From: Domibacillus epiphyticus
GTDB lineage: Bacteria; Bacillota; Bacilli; Bacillales; Domibacillaceae
Assembly: GCF_001975785.1 (NCBI RefSeq)
Contig: NZ_MSFI01000026.1
Coordinates: 1-64,000 of the forward strand
Length of the DNA: 64,000 nt
Direction: 5' to 3'
Each line of letters starts with the position of its first letter. Within the stretch, counting starts at the first letter, position 1. This document shows positions 43,008-52,474 of this stretch, in pieces. The notes under the pieces were generated by a model. It made no database searches, was not told where the DNA came from, and saw only the letters and a list, made by a program, of their open reading frames with translations. The translations under genes were made by a program, and so were the position numbers.

Positions 43008-44029
43008 CCGAACGGTATTCGCGCCAGGTTTTATTTCCACCAATTGGACAAAATGGCCAAGAGGTTCTGCGCGATAAACATGTGCTCATTATCGGTGCAG
43101 GCGCGCTCGGTGCAGCCAATGCCGAGATGATTGTCCGTGCCGGCGTCGGCCATGTCACCATTGTCGACCGCGATTACGTCGATTTCTCCAATTTACAGCG
43201 GCAAAATTTATATACCGAGCAGGATGCCATTGACCGGCTGCCTAAGGCGGAAGCAGCCCAAAAGAGGCTGGCTGCACTAAACTCTGATGTTGTCATTGAT
43301 GCGGTAACAGCAGACGCTGATCCTGAATTTTTTAAAAATATTTTATCCGGCAGTGCGGTCGATCTCATTATTGATGGGACCGACAACTTTGACATTCGGT
43401 TTGTCATAAATGATGCCGCTCAAAAATATGCGATTCCGTGGGTTTATGGTGCATGTGTTGCATCCGGGGGTCTGTCGCTGTTTATCATCCCGGGCAAAAC
43501 GCCCTGTCTGCATTGTTTAATGGATACGATTCCGCAGGCAGGCGCTACATGCGACACAGCCGGCATCATCTCACCTGCCGTGCAGATGACGGCTTCCGCG
43601 CAGACAGCTGAAGCATTGAAATGGCTGACAGGCAATATAGATTCACTCCGCGGCACCATTTTTTCGTTCGATTTATGGACAAATCATTTTTCATCAGTTG
43701 ATGCGGCTAAACTTAAAAAACCGGACTGCCCGTCCTGCGGAGCAAATCCGGTATACCCGTTTCTATCATATGAGCTATCAACGAAATTTGCTGTTTTATG
43801 TGGGCGTGACACCGTTCAAATCAGGCCATCCAGCATCAAAAAGCGTGACCTTCAACTCTTATCAGAAAGTGTGGAAAATAGTGCCGACATTACCCACAAA
43901 AATGCCTTTCTCATCTCCTTTAAAAAGGATACGTATACGATTACGGCATTCCAGGATGGGCGTGTTTTTATACACGGAACGTCTTCAATAGATGAAAGCA
44001 AAAAAGTCTATTATCAATATTTTCAATAA
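43004..44029 (+). CDS. thiF: ThiS adenylyltransferase ThiF
   Basis: The 341-residue E1-like enzyme has [16 protein letters not shown] at the start, the nucleotide loop [14 protein letters not shown] (about 30-43), catalytic [10 protein letters not shown], and zinc-type cysteine pairs (CLHC and CPSC). A C-terminal extra domain of about 90 residues is present, as in Bacillus ThiF. It adenylates ThiS so that sulfur can be added. It is the last gene of the operon. Confidence 0.94.
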   Translation: MTERYSRQVLFPPIGQNGQEVLRDKHVLIIGAGALGAANAEMIVRAGVGHVTIVDRDYVDFSNLQRQNLYTEQDAIDRLPKAEAAQKRLAALNSDVVIDAVTADADPEFFKNILSGSAVDLIIDGTDNFDIRFVINDAAQKYAIPWVYGACVASGGLSLFIIPGKTPCLHCLMDTIPQAGATCDTAGIISPAVQMTASAQTAEALKWLTGNIDSLRGTIFSFDLWTNHFSSVDAAKLKKPDCPSCGANPVYPFLSYELSTKFAVLCGRDTVQIRPSSIKKRDLQLLSESVENSADITHKNAFLISFKKDTYTITAFQDGRVFIHGTSSIDESKKVYYQYFQ

Positions 44030-45447
44030 TCCCGCTGACTACAGCGGGTTTTTTTCTGCACACTCCTCTTTTTCAGCAAAAATACAAGAGGGAGTGCAGC
44101 CACAAGGGGCCCAAGTGAGTAGAGAAACACATCCCCTGCTGCAAACGCGGTTGCAGCATCTTCTTTTATTTCAGCTGACATATATTTCTTTGACTGGAAT
44201 GCTAACAATGCAGAAAACAGCGCGATCGATAAAGAAGCAATCGACTGCCGTGCCCAGTTGTTTAGTGCAGATGCATAACCCGCAATCTCTACAGGTACAG
44301 ACGACATTCCTGCATTGGTGATCGGCATATTGCATAGCGCTATACCGAGATATCGAACCGAGGTCCAAATGACAATATATAGAGCCGTCGTTTCAATCGT
44401 GAGTGCTCCCATCATATATGTGCCAATAATCATAATTAACAAACCGGTTAAAATTAGCGTCACAGGGCCCGTTTTGTCATACAGCTTTCCGGTCACAGGC
44501 GTAAAAAACGCCATTACCAGAGCACCCGGCATCATAATCAGCCCTGTTTCAAACGCTCCAAGACGAAGTGCACTTTGCAAAAAGATCGGCACCAAAAAAG
44601 CGCCGGCATACAACGCGACAGACAGCACAGCGCTTAATAGAAGACTGTACGCATAACGGCGGTGCGATAGAACGTCAAAATTAAGAAGTGGAAACTGTAT
44701 ACGCAGCTCGCGGCGGATAAACAACGCGAGCAGCAATAACGCAGCCCCTGACACTAATATTGTTTTGCTATTTGTCAATCCCCACGACTCTGCTTCCGCG
44801 AAAGCCGTTAAAAGGAGTACGCTGCCGGCAAAAGAAAGCAGCAAACCTGGCAAATCAAACGGCATTTTCACTCCCGAATCAGTACCCGGTATAAACGTTA
44901 ACGCCGCCCAAATGGCTGCGCCTGCAATCGGCAAATTCACATAAAACAGCGCCTGCCAACCCGCTGTATCAATAAAAAAGCCGGCCAGGACAGGACCAAG
45001 AGCCGGAGCAAGGACGGCAGATAAACTCCACAAGCTAATCCCGAAAGCCTGTTTTTCCCGTTCAATTGTTTTATAGATCAGCGTCATCGTAGAAGGCATA
45101 ATAATCCCGCTGAACATTCCCTGTAAAATACGCAGCGCAATTAAACTTTCGATATTCCAGGCAAAGATGCATAATAGTGAGCACGCTAAAAAACCAATAA
45201 GTGCAGAAATATAAATACGCTTATAGCCAAATCGGGCACCGAACCAGCCTGTTGCGGGCGCCACTGCTCCCGCTGCCAGCATAAAGCCGGTTACTGTCCA
45301 TTGCGCAGCTGGTAAATCTGAAGCGAATTCACTCATAAAAGCCGGTACAGCAACATTTACTGTTGATGTATTCATAACTGCTAAAAAATTTCCGAAAAAG
45401 ACAGCAAAAATGATCGACCAAAATGCGCTTTGTTTCTTATGCTCCAT
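44023..45447 (-). CDS. DHA2 family MFS drug-type exporter
   Basis: The 474-residue protein has 14 hydrophobic helices, which places it in the DHA2 group. It has FLAVMNTSTVNVAVPAFMSEF (helix 1), QWTVTGFMLAAGAVAPATGWFGARFGYKRIY and the motif C-like SLSAVLAPALGPVLAGFFID. The family exports hydrophobic compounds. Its location beside aromatic-acid genes makes export of aromatic acids possible but unproven. I start at ATG 45447 after AGGTGA; a TTG at 45471 has no ribosome site. The 3' end overlaps thiF by 7 bases. Confidence 0.85.
   Translation of the reverse strand: MEHKKQSAFWSIIFAVFFGNFLAVMNTSTVNVAVPAFMSEFASDLPAAQWTVTGFMLAAGAVAPATGWFGARFGYKRIYISALIGFLACSLLCIFAWNIESLIALRILQGMFSGIIMPSTMTLIYKTIEREKQAFGISLWSLSAVLAPALGPVLAGFFIDTAGWQALFYVNLPIAGAAIWAALTFIPGTDSGVKMPFDLPGLLLSFAGSVLLLTAFAEAESWGLTNSKTILVSGAALLLLALFIRRELRIQFPLLNFDVLSHRRYAYSLLLSAVLSVALYAGAFLVPIFLQSALRLGAFETGLIMMPGALVMAFFTPVTGKLYDKTGPVTLILTGLLIMIIGTYMMGALTIETTALYIVIWTSVRYLGIALCNMPITNAGMSSVPVEIAGYASALNNWARQSIASLSIALFSALLAFQSKKYMSAEIKEDAATAFAAGDVFLYSLGPLVAALPLVFLLKKRSVQKKTRCSQRDY
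44031..44055 (+). terminator. Terminator of the thi operon
   Basis: CCCGCT, a 6-base loop, AGCGGG and seven T. It lies inside the last codons of the convergent DHA2 transporter gene (whose stop is at 44023). Confidence 0.9.
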
Positions 45448-45536
45448 CGTTTCACCTGATTTCCTTGTCAATATGTGGTTTTAAGTATAGCAAAAAGATT
45501 CGTGTTACGAAATACATTATCCGCCCATTAAAAAAG

Positions 45537-45554
45537 GCCCTGATTTACAGGGCT
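45537..45554 (-). terminator. Hairpin after the monooxygenase pseudogene
   Basis: GGCCCTG-ATTTA-CAGGGC. The same hairpin (GCCCTGAATCACAGGGC) follows the intact monooxygenase at 47433, at the same distance from the stop. The terminator was therefore duplicated with the gene. Confidence 0.7.
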
Positions 45555-45562
45555 GACTCCTT

Positions 45563-45982
45563 TTATTTCACTAATTTTTTATGATATCCGTACAGAAAAT
45601 CAGTTCCTGTAAAATCATCGAGTGTACGTGCTTGGAAAGTGGTACCGCGAAGCAATATCAGTTCATCATCCGCGTGTAACATTTCTCCCCATGTTCTGGC
45701 ATTCCTTTGGACTTTCGCCGTACGTGGAATATGCTGCGCCTGAAAGTTTTGGAAAATCATTTCGTCGTCTCCTTCATTTTTATGCAGTTCATTCCTACCC
45801 TATCTTTAAGTTTCAATGTTGGTATCAGAATTTCATTTGTTTGCCGAAAGGATACATTCCGAACAAATGCCTCATCATCACGAAACATTTTTCGAATGTT
45901 TGGCGTCAAACCTTCTATGACCGTTTTTTCAATTGTGTTTCACTACGCTGATGCATCAAATTAAAGACACCGCTTTCAATGC
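45563..45982 (-). pseudogene. Remnant of a 3-hydroxybenzoate 6-monooxygenase-like gene
   Basis: The last 65 codons (45760-45563) are open and match the C-terminus of the intact monooxygenase at 47459 (IPRTAKVQ.NARTWGE..HADDEL; TDFLYGYHKKLV). Upstream, bases about 45982-45800 align at the DNA level with its middle region (GAAAGCGGTGTCTT; then GTGATGATGAG) but contain stops and frameshifts. The N-terminal FAD domain and the region carrying the GDAAHP motif are gone. The remnant lies just downstream of the aromatic-acid carrier gene, on the same strand. Confidence 0.85.
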
Positions 45983-45997
45983 AACTGCAGATTGAAC

Positions 45998-47359
45998 TCA
46001 GCTAATTTGCTTTGCTTCTTTCGTTTCCTCTTGATCGTTTGCACCGGGTTGATCAAAATAGACAGCCCGTTTTTCAGGAACTAAGAATAATGCAATAGCC
46101 GCAATCAGTCCCGGAATGGCAAAGGCAATAAAATTCAATTGAATCGGCAGCGTAATAGATAAGAGGAATCCTCCTAATAACGGTCCGAGCATTCCACCCA
46201 TTCGACCAATCCCTGAAGAGACGCCTAAAGCAGTCGAGCGTATATAAGGCGGATAATATTGTGAGACATAGGCCTGGACGATATTTTGTGCGCCAATCGT
46301 TGCGGCTCCCGCAACCGCAACAAGCAGATAAATAACAAACGTATTGCCGCCAAACCCGAGTAGCGTGAGCGCGACTGCACCAGAAGCATACATCGGTACA
46401 AGCATCTTTTTGGAACCATACTTGTCGCAAAGACGAGCAATAATTAATGTACCCACAATCGCTCCACCTTGAAGGGCGATTAAGAAGCCTAAACTTGAAT
46501 TCAATGCAAATCCTGCTTCCATCATTAATTTAGGAAGCCACGTATTTAGTCCATATACCATTAGTAAACAACTAAAAAATGCAATCCAAAACATGACCGT
46601 ACTTAAACCTCTTCTTTCTTTAAACAATCCTATCACTGGAACTTTCGATTCAGCCAAAGGGATCTCCATCATCTCATCATCTTTAGCAAATGTAATTCCC
46701 GGGCTGATTTTTTTCAGTATTCGAAACATCTCTTCTTTGTTTCCTGTTCTAATTAAATGGACAGAGGACTCAGGAAGGTATTTATACATAAAAGGCAAAA
46801 GCAATAAAGGGATTCCTGCAACCCAAAAAATAGATTCCCATCCGAATTTCGGCATAATGATAATCCCAAGCGTCGGGGCAAGCATTCCACCAACAGAATA
46901 TCCACAGAGAACGATTGAAACGACCATGCTTTTCATCTTTTTTGGTGAGTAATCAGTCATTAACGCAATAATAATCGGCATAATGCCTCCAAGACCTACA
47001 CCAGCAAAAAAACGAAAAATGGAAAAAGTCGCCGGGTCATGAGCAAATCCACATAAAACGGTAAAGAGACTAAACAATATAACTGATAAAGCGATTACAT
47101 TTTTCCTTCCAATCCGATCAGCCAAAATCCCTAAAAAAATGGCACCAAACATCATGCCAAATAGTCCGTAGCTGCTCATGGCTCCTGCTTGAACAGAAGA
47201 TAAGTTCCATTCTTGAATCAACAACGGGACAACAGTTCCATAAACAACTAAATCATATCCATCAAAAAGGATAATAAGAAAACCCCACGCTAACAGCCCG
47301 AAATGAAAGCGATTAAATTTACTGTTGCTAATGATTTCAGCAGTGTTGACTCTTGCCAT
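45998..47359 (-). CDS. AAHS family aromatic acid:H+ symporter (MFS)
   Basis: The 453-residue carrier has 12 helices. The aromatic-acid signature FDGYDLVVYGTVVPLL (about 33-48) includes the essential Asp pair, and the loop GILADRIGRKNVIALS follows helix 2. The family includes PcaK, BenK and 3-hydroxybenzoate carriers such as MhbT. It is encoded between the intact monooxygenase gene and its decayed copy on the same strand, so uptake of a hydroxybenzoate is the best guess. ATG after AGGAGGG. Confidence 0.9.
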   Translation of the reverse strand: MARVNTAEIISNSKFNRFHFGLLAWGFLIILFDGYDLVVYGTVVPLLIQEWNLSSVQAGAMSSYGLFGMMFGAIFLGILADRIGRKNVIALSVILFSLFTVLCGFAHDPATFSIFRFFAGVGLGGIMPIIIALMTDYSPKKMKSMVVSIVLCGYSVGGMLAPTLGIIIMPKFGWESIFWVAGIPLLLLPFMYKYLPESSVHLIRTGNKEEMFRILKKISPGITFAKDDEMMEIPLAESKVPVIGLFKERRGLSTVMFWIAFFSCLLMVYGLNTWLPKLMMEAGFALNSSLGFLIALQGGAIVGTLIIARLCDKYGSKKMLVPMYASGAVALTLLGFGGNTFVIYLLVAVAGAATIGAQNIVQAYVSQYYPPYIRSTALGVSSGIGRMGGMLGPLLGGFLLSITLPIQLNFIAFAIPGLIAAIALFLVPEKRAVYFDQPGANDQEETKEAKQIS

Positions 47360-47432
47360 GGAAATAAACCCTCCTAGTGAAATTCATAGATACCCGAGAT
47401 GATTTTAGGTCATGTGGATTAGACAGAAGAAA

Positions 47433-47449
47433 GCCCTGAATCACAGGGC
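47433..47449 (-). terminator. Hairpin after the monooxygenase gene
   Basis: GCCCTG-AATCA-CAGGGC, ten bases after the stop on the minus strand, followed by a mixed T-rich run. It may only partly terminate, so the carrier gene behind it could still be co-transcribed. Confidence 0.6.
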
Positions 47450-47458
47450 CCTTTCCAT

Positions 47459-48643
47459 TTATCTCACTAAATTTTTATGGTAGCCATATAGGAAATCTGT
47501 TGCGTTAAAATCATTCGCTTCGCGTAATTTAAAGATCGTATTCCGGAGTAAAATAGACAGTTCATCTTCAGCATGGATAATTTCACCCCAAGTTCTTGCA
47601 TTTGTTTGTACTTTTGCTGTACGTGGAATACGTTGTTCCTGATAGTTTTGAAAAACCGATTTGTAATCGCCTTCATTTTTCAGCAGTTCATCTGCCAAGC
47701 ATGCAGCATCTTCTAGCGCCTGGCATCCTCCTTGCGCCAAGTATTGAAGCATCGGATGAGCTGCATCGCCAAGAAGTGTGATATTTCCATTTGTCCAGTT
47801 GTCAATTGGAAGGCGATCATACATTGGCCAGCGAATTTGACGCTGAATAAATGAAAGAGCATTGACAACAAGCGGATGGCATCCTTCAAAGCGTTTATCC
47901 ATTTCTTCCGGAGTTCCCCAGTCATCAGATCCTTCTTTATATTCAAACGATTTAAATACAACAACCTGATTGTATAGTTCGCCTCGGCGAACTGGATATT
48001 GAACAAGGTGAAGATTCGGCCCGATCCACATAATCACGTCATCAAGATTGTTATCCGATGAGATTTCGTTAATTGGAATCGTACCGCGGTATGCAACATA
48101 TTCAGAGCAAATAGGCTCGTCATCACTGAATAGTTTACGCATGTTCGATTTTAGGCCGTCTGCCCCGATTACCGCTTTTGCCGACAATGTTTCCCCTCGC
48201 TGATTCGTAATGAAGACACCGCTTTCATTTTGTTCCGCTGATTGAATCGATTGATCGTTTAACAATGTGATTTTATTTGATTTTTTGCATGCTTCAAGCA
48301 GCACTCTGTGCAAATCGGATCTGTGCATGACAATGTATGGCTGGCCATATCGCTCTTGAAATTCCTCTCCGAGATCCAAAGCCGTTAATTCTTCCCCTGT
48401 ATACACATCTTTTAAAACAAGACGTTTCGGAAACACAGCAAGCTTGTTGATTTCTTCCACAAGACCGAAACGATCGAGAACAGCCATGGCATTGGGACCA
48501 AGTTGAATGCCGGCACCCACTTCGCCGAACTCTGGTGCCTGTTCAAGTACGGCAACCGTTTTCCCCGCTTCCACTACACCAAGTGCTGCTGCAAGCCCGC
48601 CAATTCCACCGCCGACAACAATTACTTCGCTTACATATTCCAT
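47459..48643 (-). CDS. FAD-dependent hydroxybenzoate monooxygenase (3-hydroxybenzoate 6-hydroxylase-like)
   Basis: The 394-residue group A flavin monooxygenase has VIVVGGGIGGLAAALGVVEAGKTVAVLEQ, GAGIQLGPNAMAVLDRFGL, the DG motif AVIGADGLKSNMRK and the GD motif LLGDAAHPMLQYLAQGGCQALEDA. These fit 3-hydroxybenzoate 6-hydroxylase and salicylate hydroxylase. With gentisate dioxygenase encoded 10 kb away and an AAHS carrier gene next door, conversion of 3-hydroxybenzoate to gentisate with NADH and O2 is preferred. ATG 48643 fits the GAAAGGGG site better than 48652. Divergent IclR gene upstream. Confidence 0.87.
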   Translation of the reverse strand: MEYVSEVIVVGGGIGGLAAALGVVEAGKTVAVLEQAPEFGEVGAGIQLGPNAMAVLDRFGLVEEINKLAVFPKRLVLKDVYTGEELTALDLGEEFQERYGQPYIVMHRSDLHRVLLEACKKSNKITLLNDQSIQSAEQNESGVFITNQRGETLSAKAVIGADGLKSNMRKLFSDDEPICSEYVAYRGTIPINEISSDNNLDDVIMWIGPNLHLVQYPVRRGELYNQVVVFKSFEYKEGSDDWGTPEEMDKRFEGCHPLVVNALSFIQRQIRWPMYDRLPIDNWTNGNITLLGDAAHPMLQYLAQGGCQALEDAACLADELLKNEGDYKSVFQNYQEQRIPRTAKVQTNARTWGEIIHAEDELSILLRNTIFKLREANDFNATDFLYGYHKNLVR

Positions 48644-48702
48644 TTCATCCATTCCCCTTTCTTTATTCCATTATTAGTGACTAGTGTGCATCATTTATAA
48701 AA

Positions 48703-48735
48703 ACAGTAATGTAATTTTTTCTCATTGTCAACAAT
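48703..48735 (-). promoter_or_regulatory. Promoter of the monooxygenase gene with overlapping inverted repeat
   Basis: On the minus strand TTGACA (48731-48726), a 17-base spacer and TACTGT (48708-48703). The inverted repeat ATTGT-CA-ACAAT (48724-48735) covers the -35 box and is a candidate IclR-type site. It is located between the divergent monooxygenase and IclR genes. Confidence 0.55.
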
Positions 48736-48824
48736 TTATTTAATCAAATAGATCTTTCTTTTTTTTTTCATTCACTACTGCTACACTGATTGTCAAGGAG
48801 ACAAACAAGTCAAAGGAGACAAAA

Positions 48825-49586
48825 ATGACAGAACATAAAAGTCCTCAAGGAATCCAATCCCTGCAGCTCGGATTAAATATTCTCGATGTCTTTCTCGAAA
48901 AAGCTCATCCGCTGAAATTTTCCGAAGTGCAGGAATATACAGGGATGACGAAAAGCAACCTGTATAAATATTTGCACACACTTACGCAGTCGGGTGTACT
49001 ATATCGTGATCCGGTCCAGAATACATATTCACTCGGCAGCAGGCTGATTGAATATGGAAATGCAGCACTTGGAAGCACTGACATCATCGGACGCGTTCTT
49101 CCTTACTTAAAAGAAATCAGCCAGCAAACATCGCTCACTACACTCCTTGCCATCTGGTCTCATGACGGCCCGGTTATTGCACATATATGGAATGCGAATT
49201 ACGGCATAAATATCGGTGCTCAAATTGGTGCTAAATTGCCGCTGCTATCATCATCGGGCAAAATTTTTGCCGCATTTATGAAAGGGACGGAACGGCAGGA
49301 ATGGGAGTTAAAAGAGCTGAGCAAGTTGACCGAATTAAAACGAAAAGAGTTTATAAAGGAACGCCATGAAGCGGAAAAAAACAAGTTCACATATGCGTCA
49401 GAACCACTCATCGAACATATTTCATCATTTAGTGTACCTCTCCTCGACTTTCAGCAAAATCTGCTTGGTTCATTGACTGTCGTCGGGTTTACACCTCTTA
49501 TTCCAAAGAATACAGAGGATGAAATCAGCCAATATGTGATTGGACAGGCAAATAAAATTTCAGCTTCATTTGGTTATCGTCTATAA
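48825..49586 (+). CDS. IclR family regulator, next to monooxygenase
   Basis: The 253-residue protein has a winged helix (LKFSEVQEYTGMTKSNLYKYLHTLTQSGVL, about 32-61) and an IclR effector domain (GAQIGAKLPLLSSSGKIFAAF). It is strongly similar throughout to the IclR protein at 60611-61369 (same SNLYKYL, LIEYGNAA, HDGPVIA.IW, NIGAQIG.KLPLLSS blocks). Divergent to the monooxygenase gene and a likely regulator of it. ATG after AAGGAGACAAA; this ribosome-site string is repeated 17 bases earlier. Confidence 0.9.
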   Translation: MTEHKSPQGIQSLQLGLNILDVFLEKAHPLKFSEVQEYTGMTKSNLYKYLHTLTQSGVLYRDPVQNTYSLGSRLIEYGNAALGSTDIIGRVLPYLKEISQQTSLTTLLAIWSHDGPVIAHIWNANYGINIGAQIGAKLPLLSSSGKIFAAFMKGTERQEWELKELSKLTELKRKEFIKERHEAEKNKFTYASEPLIEHISSFSVPLLDFQQNLLGSLTVVGFTPLIPKNTEDEISQYVIGQANKISASFGYRL

Positions 49587-49612
49587 AAACCATCCTCACA
49601 GGATGGTTTTTT
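49585..49612 (+). terminator. Terminator of the IclR gene
   Basis: AAAACCATCC-TCACA-GGATGGTTTTTT. An almost identical hairpin is at 53537-53563. Confidence 0.9.
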
Positions 49613-49668
49613 GTTTTTCATGCGGTAATATATCAATCTTGAGGGCCTTTTTTATTTCACAAGAATGG

Positions 49669-49682
49669 TGTAAGCGATTACA
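49669..49682. promoter_or_regulatory. Perfect cre-type catabolite site in a convergent gap
   Basis: TGTAAGCGATTACA matches the CcpA cre consensus (WTGNAARCGNWWWCAWW) at all conserved positions. It lies between two convergent IclR genes, where no annotated promoter is expected. It may be left from an earlier gene order or serve an unrecognised transcript. Confidence 0.6.
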
Positions 49683-49742
49683 TTAAATTGGAATTCCTAT
49701 AATAAATACTTTCTTTTTTCCCTAAAGATGTTTCCGTTCAAT

Positions 49743-50519
49743 CTAATATTGGAAGCACTTAGAGATTTCATCTGCAGCTCTCACTAAATGGCGAATACCG
49801 ATTTTTAATTTTTCATGCTTCAAGCGACTGCTGGGGCCAGTAATGTTAATGGCAGCCACAACATCCCCCTCTTTATTACGAATGGGAGCAGCTGCTGCGA
49901 TAACCCCTTCATACCTTTCCCCTGAACTTAATGCATATCCCTGTCTTCTAACTCTGGACAATTCTTCTTTAAAATCATTTTCGTCTGTAATCGTTTCACT
50001 CGTCCACGGTTCAAGTCCTTTACTAATCACATGATCAATCAATTGATTGTCATTTTGGAACGCTACTAAGACTTTTCCCGAGCTTGAACAGTGAACGGGG
50101 CTGCGAGAACCTGGTGAAGCCATAAAACGAAGAGGGTGCTTACATTCTATACTTTCAATAAATAAGACTTCGTTCGAATCGGCTAAGATTGCAAGCTGTG
50201 CTGTTTCCCCTACGCTCTCAACTAAACTTTTTAATACGGGCTTTGCTTCATGATAAAGTTCATTTGAATTTTTATAAGCGTTTCCTAAAGAAAGGACAGC
50301 CGGCCCCAATTTATAACCTCTTGAAGAGGGGTCCTTTTCAATGAATCCTTCTACCTTAAGTGTAGAAATAATTCGGCTGACTGAACTTTTGTCTAAATCC
50401 AGAGCACGTGACAACTCCATCACTCTCTTTACAGGCTCTTCACTTGAAAAACAATTCAACATACGCAAAGCATTTTGGACAGAATCCAAGGTCTTTGCCT
50501 TTATTTGAATTTCAGGCAT
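49743..50519 (-). CDS. IclR family transcriptional regulator
   Basis: This 258-residue protein has a winged helix (VKRVMELSRALDLDKSSVSRIISTLKVEGFI) and an IclR domain with SPVHCSSSGKVLVAF and GVIAAAAPIRNKEGDVVAAINITGP. The start is ATG 50519 after AAGGAG. It is divergent from the MatC-like carrier gene and the decarboxylase-like gene. It is less similar to the other IclR proteins here than those at 48825 and 60611 are to each other. Confidence 0.88.
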   Translation of the reverse strand: MPEIQIKAKTLDSVQNALRMLNCFSSEEPVKRVMELSRALDLDKSSVSRIISTLKVEGFIEKDPSSRGYKLGPAVLSLGNAYKNSNELYHEAKPVLKSLVESVGETAQLAILADSNEVLFIESIECKHPLRFMASPGSRSPVHCSSSGKVLVAFQNDNQLIDHVISKGLEPWTSETITDENDFKEELSRVRRQGYALSSGERYEGVIAAAAPIRNKEGDVVAAINITGPSSRLKHEKLKIGIRHLVRAADEISKCFQY

Positions 50520-51033
50520 TCTCTCACTCCTTCTTCTGGATATTTTAGGTACTATTTTTAAATATAAAATGAAATCTTGCACTAAGGGTTTCTGAAAATG
50601 ATCATAATACATGTTTCATTTCCAATCAATTGGATTTAGGCGAAGTTTTAACATACAAGCGAATTGTTAAAACGCTTTGATGGGATTGAGCATCCTTTCA
50701 AAAAAGACTTTGGACCCTCTCCTGCTAAAGGACTTTTATTTAATTTTGGATTGTTGTTCTATGCGAGATGATAGCGTTTACATAGTTATAGATTCCCTTT
50801 ACACTTGGAAATTGAAAAAGGAATCTTTAAAGGGAGGTGGAAATTTCAAGAGGGAACACCCATAATGTAAGCGCTTAAATAATTTGTATCACTGCCTACA
50901 TCTCTTTATTAAAAGTGTGATAGCCAAAAGTGGCCCGGCATATTACAAAGACCTTCAAGGTAATTCATTCTAAATAAAAGAGATGAGCCAATCATTCCTG
51001 TTTCATTAAATTCTAAAAAACGGAGGGAAAAAG
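50520..51033. promoter_or_regulatory. 514-base divergent control region
   Basis: This gap between the IclR and MatC-like genes holds the palindrome CCAAT-CA-ATTGG (50632-50643) and two cre-like sites, TGATAGCGTTTACA (50769-50782) and TGTAAGCGCTTAAA (50866-50879), each one base off the consensus. A 62-codon TTG-initiated frame (50677-50865) has no ribosome site and atypical composition and is not called. Confidence 0.45.
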
Positions 51034-52326
51034 ATGAATATTGAAATTATTTCTATTATTGTTCTTCTTATTTTGTTTGTCATTGGCTCAACCTTGCCTA
51101 TCAATATTGGTGTTTTAGGATTTGTCGCGGCGTTTATTGTCGGTTCCCTTATAAGCGGGCTAAGCCTTGATGACATTTATAGTGTCTTTCCAGCAGACCT
51201 TTTTATCCTAATTGCAGGCATAACGTACTTGTTTGCTATCATCCAAAAAAGTGGAACGATCGACTTGATCGCCAGTTGGGGCCTCCGTTTAGTCAAAGGA
51301 AATCTAGGTTTGATCCCATGGATTATGTTTGTACTTAGCATGATCCTTACAAGTATCGGCACTTCGGGCATCGCTGTTGTTTCCATTCTTGCTCCAATTG
51401 CCTTGCGAATGGCCTACCAGTACAAAATTAGTCCACTTATGATGGGAGTTTTAATTGTAATGGGGGTCAATGCAGGCTCTTTCTCCCCTTTAAATATTTT
51501 TGGGGTCATTGTAAACGGCGTGCTGGATTCACGAAACCTCGCCCACTCACCCGCAATGCTGGTGGTTAACTGCATTATTTATTTTTTCATTATTGCATTG
51601 ATCTTTTTCATCATGTTTGGGGGAATCCGTTTATTAAAAAAACAAACAACAGCTATGGAATTTATTGCTGCTACAGCTGACGACGCTCAAATAAACAATC
51701 ATTTGAATGATAAGCAAGACGGACAGTTGACCCTTTATAAAGGTGTTATCCTCGTTGCTATAGGATTCCTCGTCGTATTGGCACTTGGCTTCGATGTAAA
51801 TATCGGTTTTGCAGCGCTCATGGTAGGGCTGGCATTGGCACTTGCCTTTCCCAGTAAGCAAGAAGGCGTGTTTAAGGATATGCCATGGGGCGTTATCTTT
51901 TTAGTAACCGGTATGATGACGTATGTTGGAGTTCTGGAAAAAATAGGTGTTATGGAATCCATCACCAACCTTATTTCAAGTATGGATAACCCCGTAATCG
52001 CCACTCTGACTGTCTCTTATATAGGTGGAATCGTTTCGGCATTTGCCTCAACAACTGGTTTCTTGGCGGCGGTTATTCCTATGTCGGTCCCTATTCTTGA
52101 GGATCCGTCCGTCTCTTCCCTTGGTGTCGTATCAGCAATAGCAGCCGCCTCCAGCATAGTGGATTTAAGTCCCTTATCATCAGTAGGCGCACTTTTGCTG
52201 GCCAACGTCCAGGGGATTAAAGAAAGAGTGTTTTTCAGACAGCTTTTATTTGTTGCTTTGGCCTTCGTAGCATTTGGCCCGGGTCTTGCCTGGCTATTGT
52301 TTATGGTGATTGGAATGCCATGGTAA
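51034..52326 (+). CDS. MatC-like/SLC13 family dicarboxylate permease
   Basis: The 430-residue protein has about 12 hydrophobic helices. The N-terminal half resembles the MatC_N domain of malonate/dicarboxylate carriers (IGSTLPINIGVLGFVAAFIVGSLISGLSLDDIYSVFPADLFILIAGITYLFAI). Later segments include SFSPLNIFGVIVNGV and DLSPLSSVGALLLAN, a pseudo-repeated pattern typical of ion-transporter superfamily re-entrant loops. It is likely an importer of an organic acid. ATG follows GGAGGG. It lies 148 bases before the decarboxylase-like gene. Confidence 0.78.
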   Translation: MNIEIISIIVLLILFVIGSTLPINIGVLGFVAAFIVGSLISGLSLDDIYSVFPADLFILIAGITYLFAIIQKSGTIDLIASWGLRLVKGNLGLIPWIMFVLSMILTSIGTSGIAVVSILAPIALRMAYQYKISPLMMGVLIVMGVNAGSFSPLNIFGVIVNGVLDSRNLAHSPAMLVVNCIIYFFIIALIFFIMFGGIRLLKKQTTAMEFIAATADDAQINNHLNDKQDGQLTLYKGVILVAIGFLVVLALGFDVNIGFAALMVGLALALAFPSKQEGVFKDMPWGVIFLVTGMMTYVGVLEKIGVMESITNLISSMDNPVIATLTVSYIGGIVSAFASTTGFLAAVIPMSVPILEDPSVSSLGVVSAIAAASSIVDLSPLSSVGALLLANVQGIKERVFFRQLLFVALAFVAFGPGLAWLLFMVIGMPW

Positions 52327-52474
52327 CAATAAACATCTTTTCTAAAGTGCAAATAAAATTTACAAATGTTGTCCTATGCAAGACACTCGTGTTTTCAAGT
52401 CTTCTGAACCAATATATGATTCAAATAAGCCAAGCTATTAGCGTAAAACATAACAGTCGAAAAGGAGATAACAA

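Noticed and set aside
45622-45964. Plus-strand open frames of about 85-109 codons over the monooxygenase remnant
   Set aside because: They run antisense to DNA that aligns with the intact monooxygenase gene and have no ribosome site.
50677-50865. 62-codon frame between the IclR and MatC-like genes
   Set aside because: TTG start without a ribosome site, atypical composition, and it overlaps a cre-like site.
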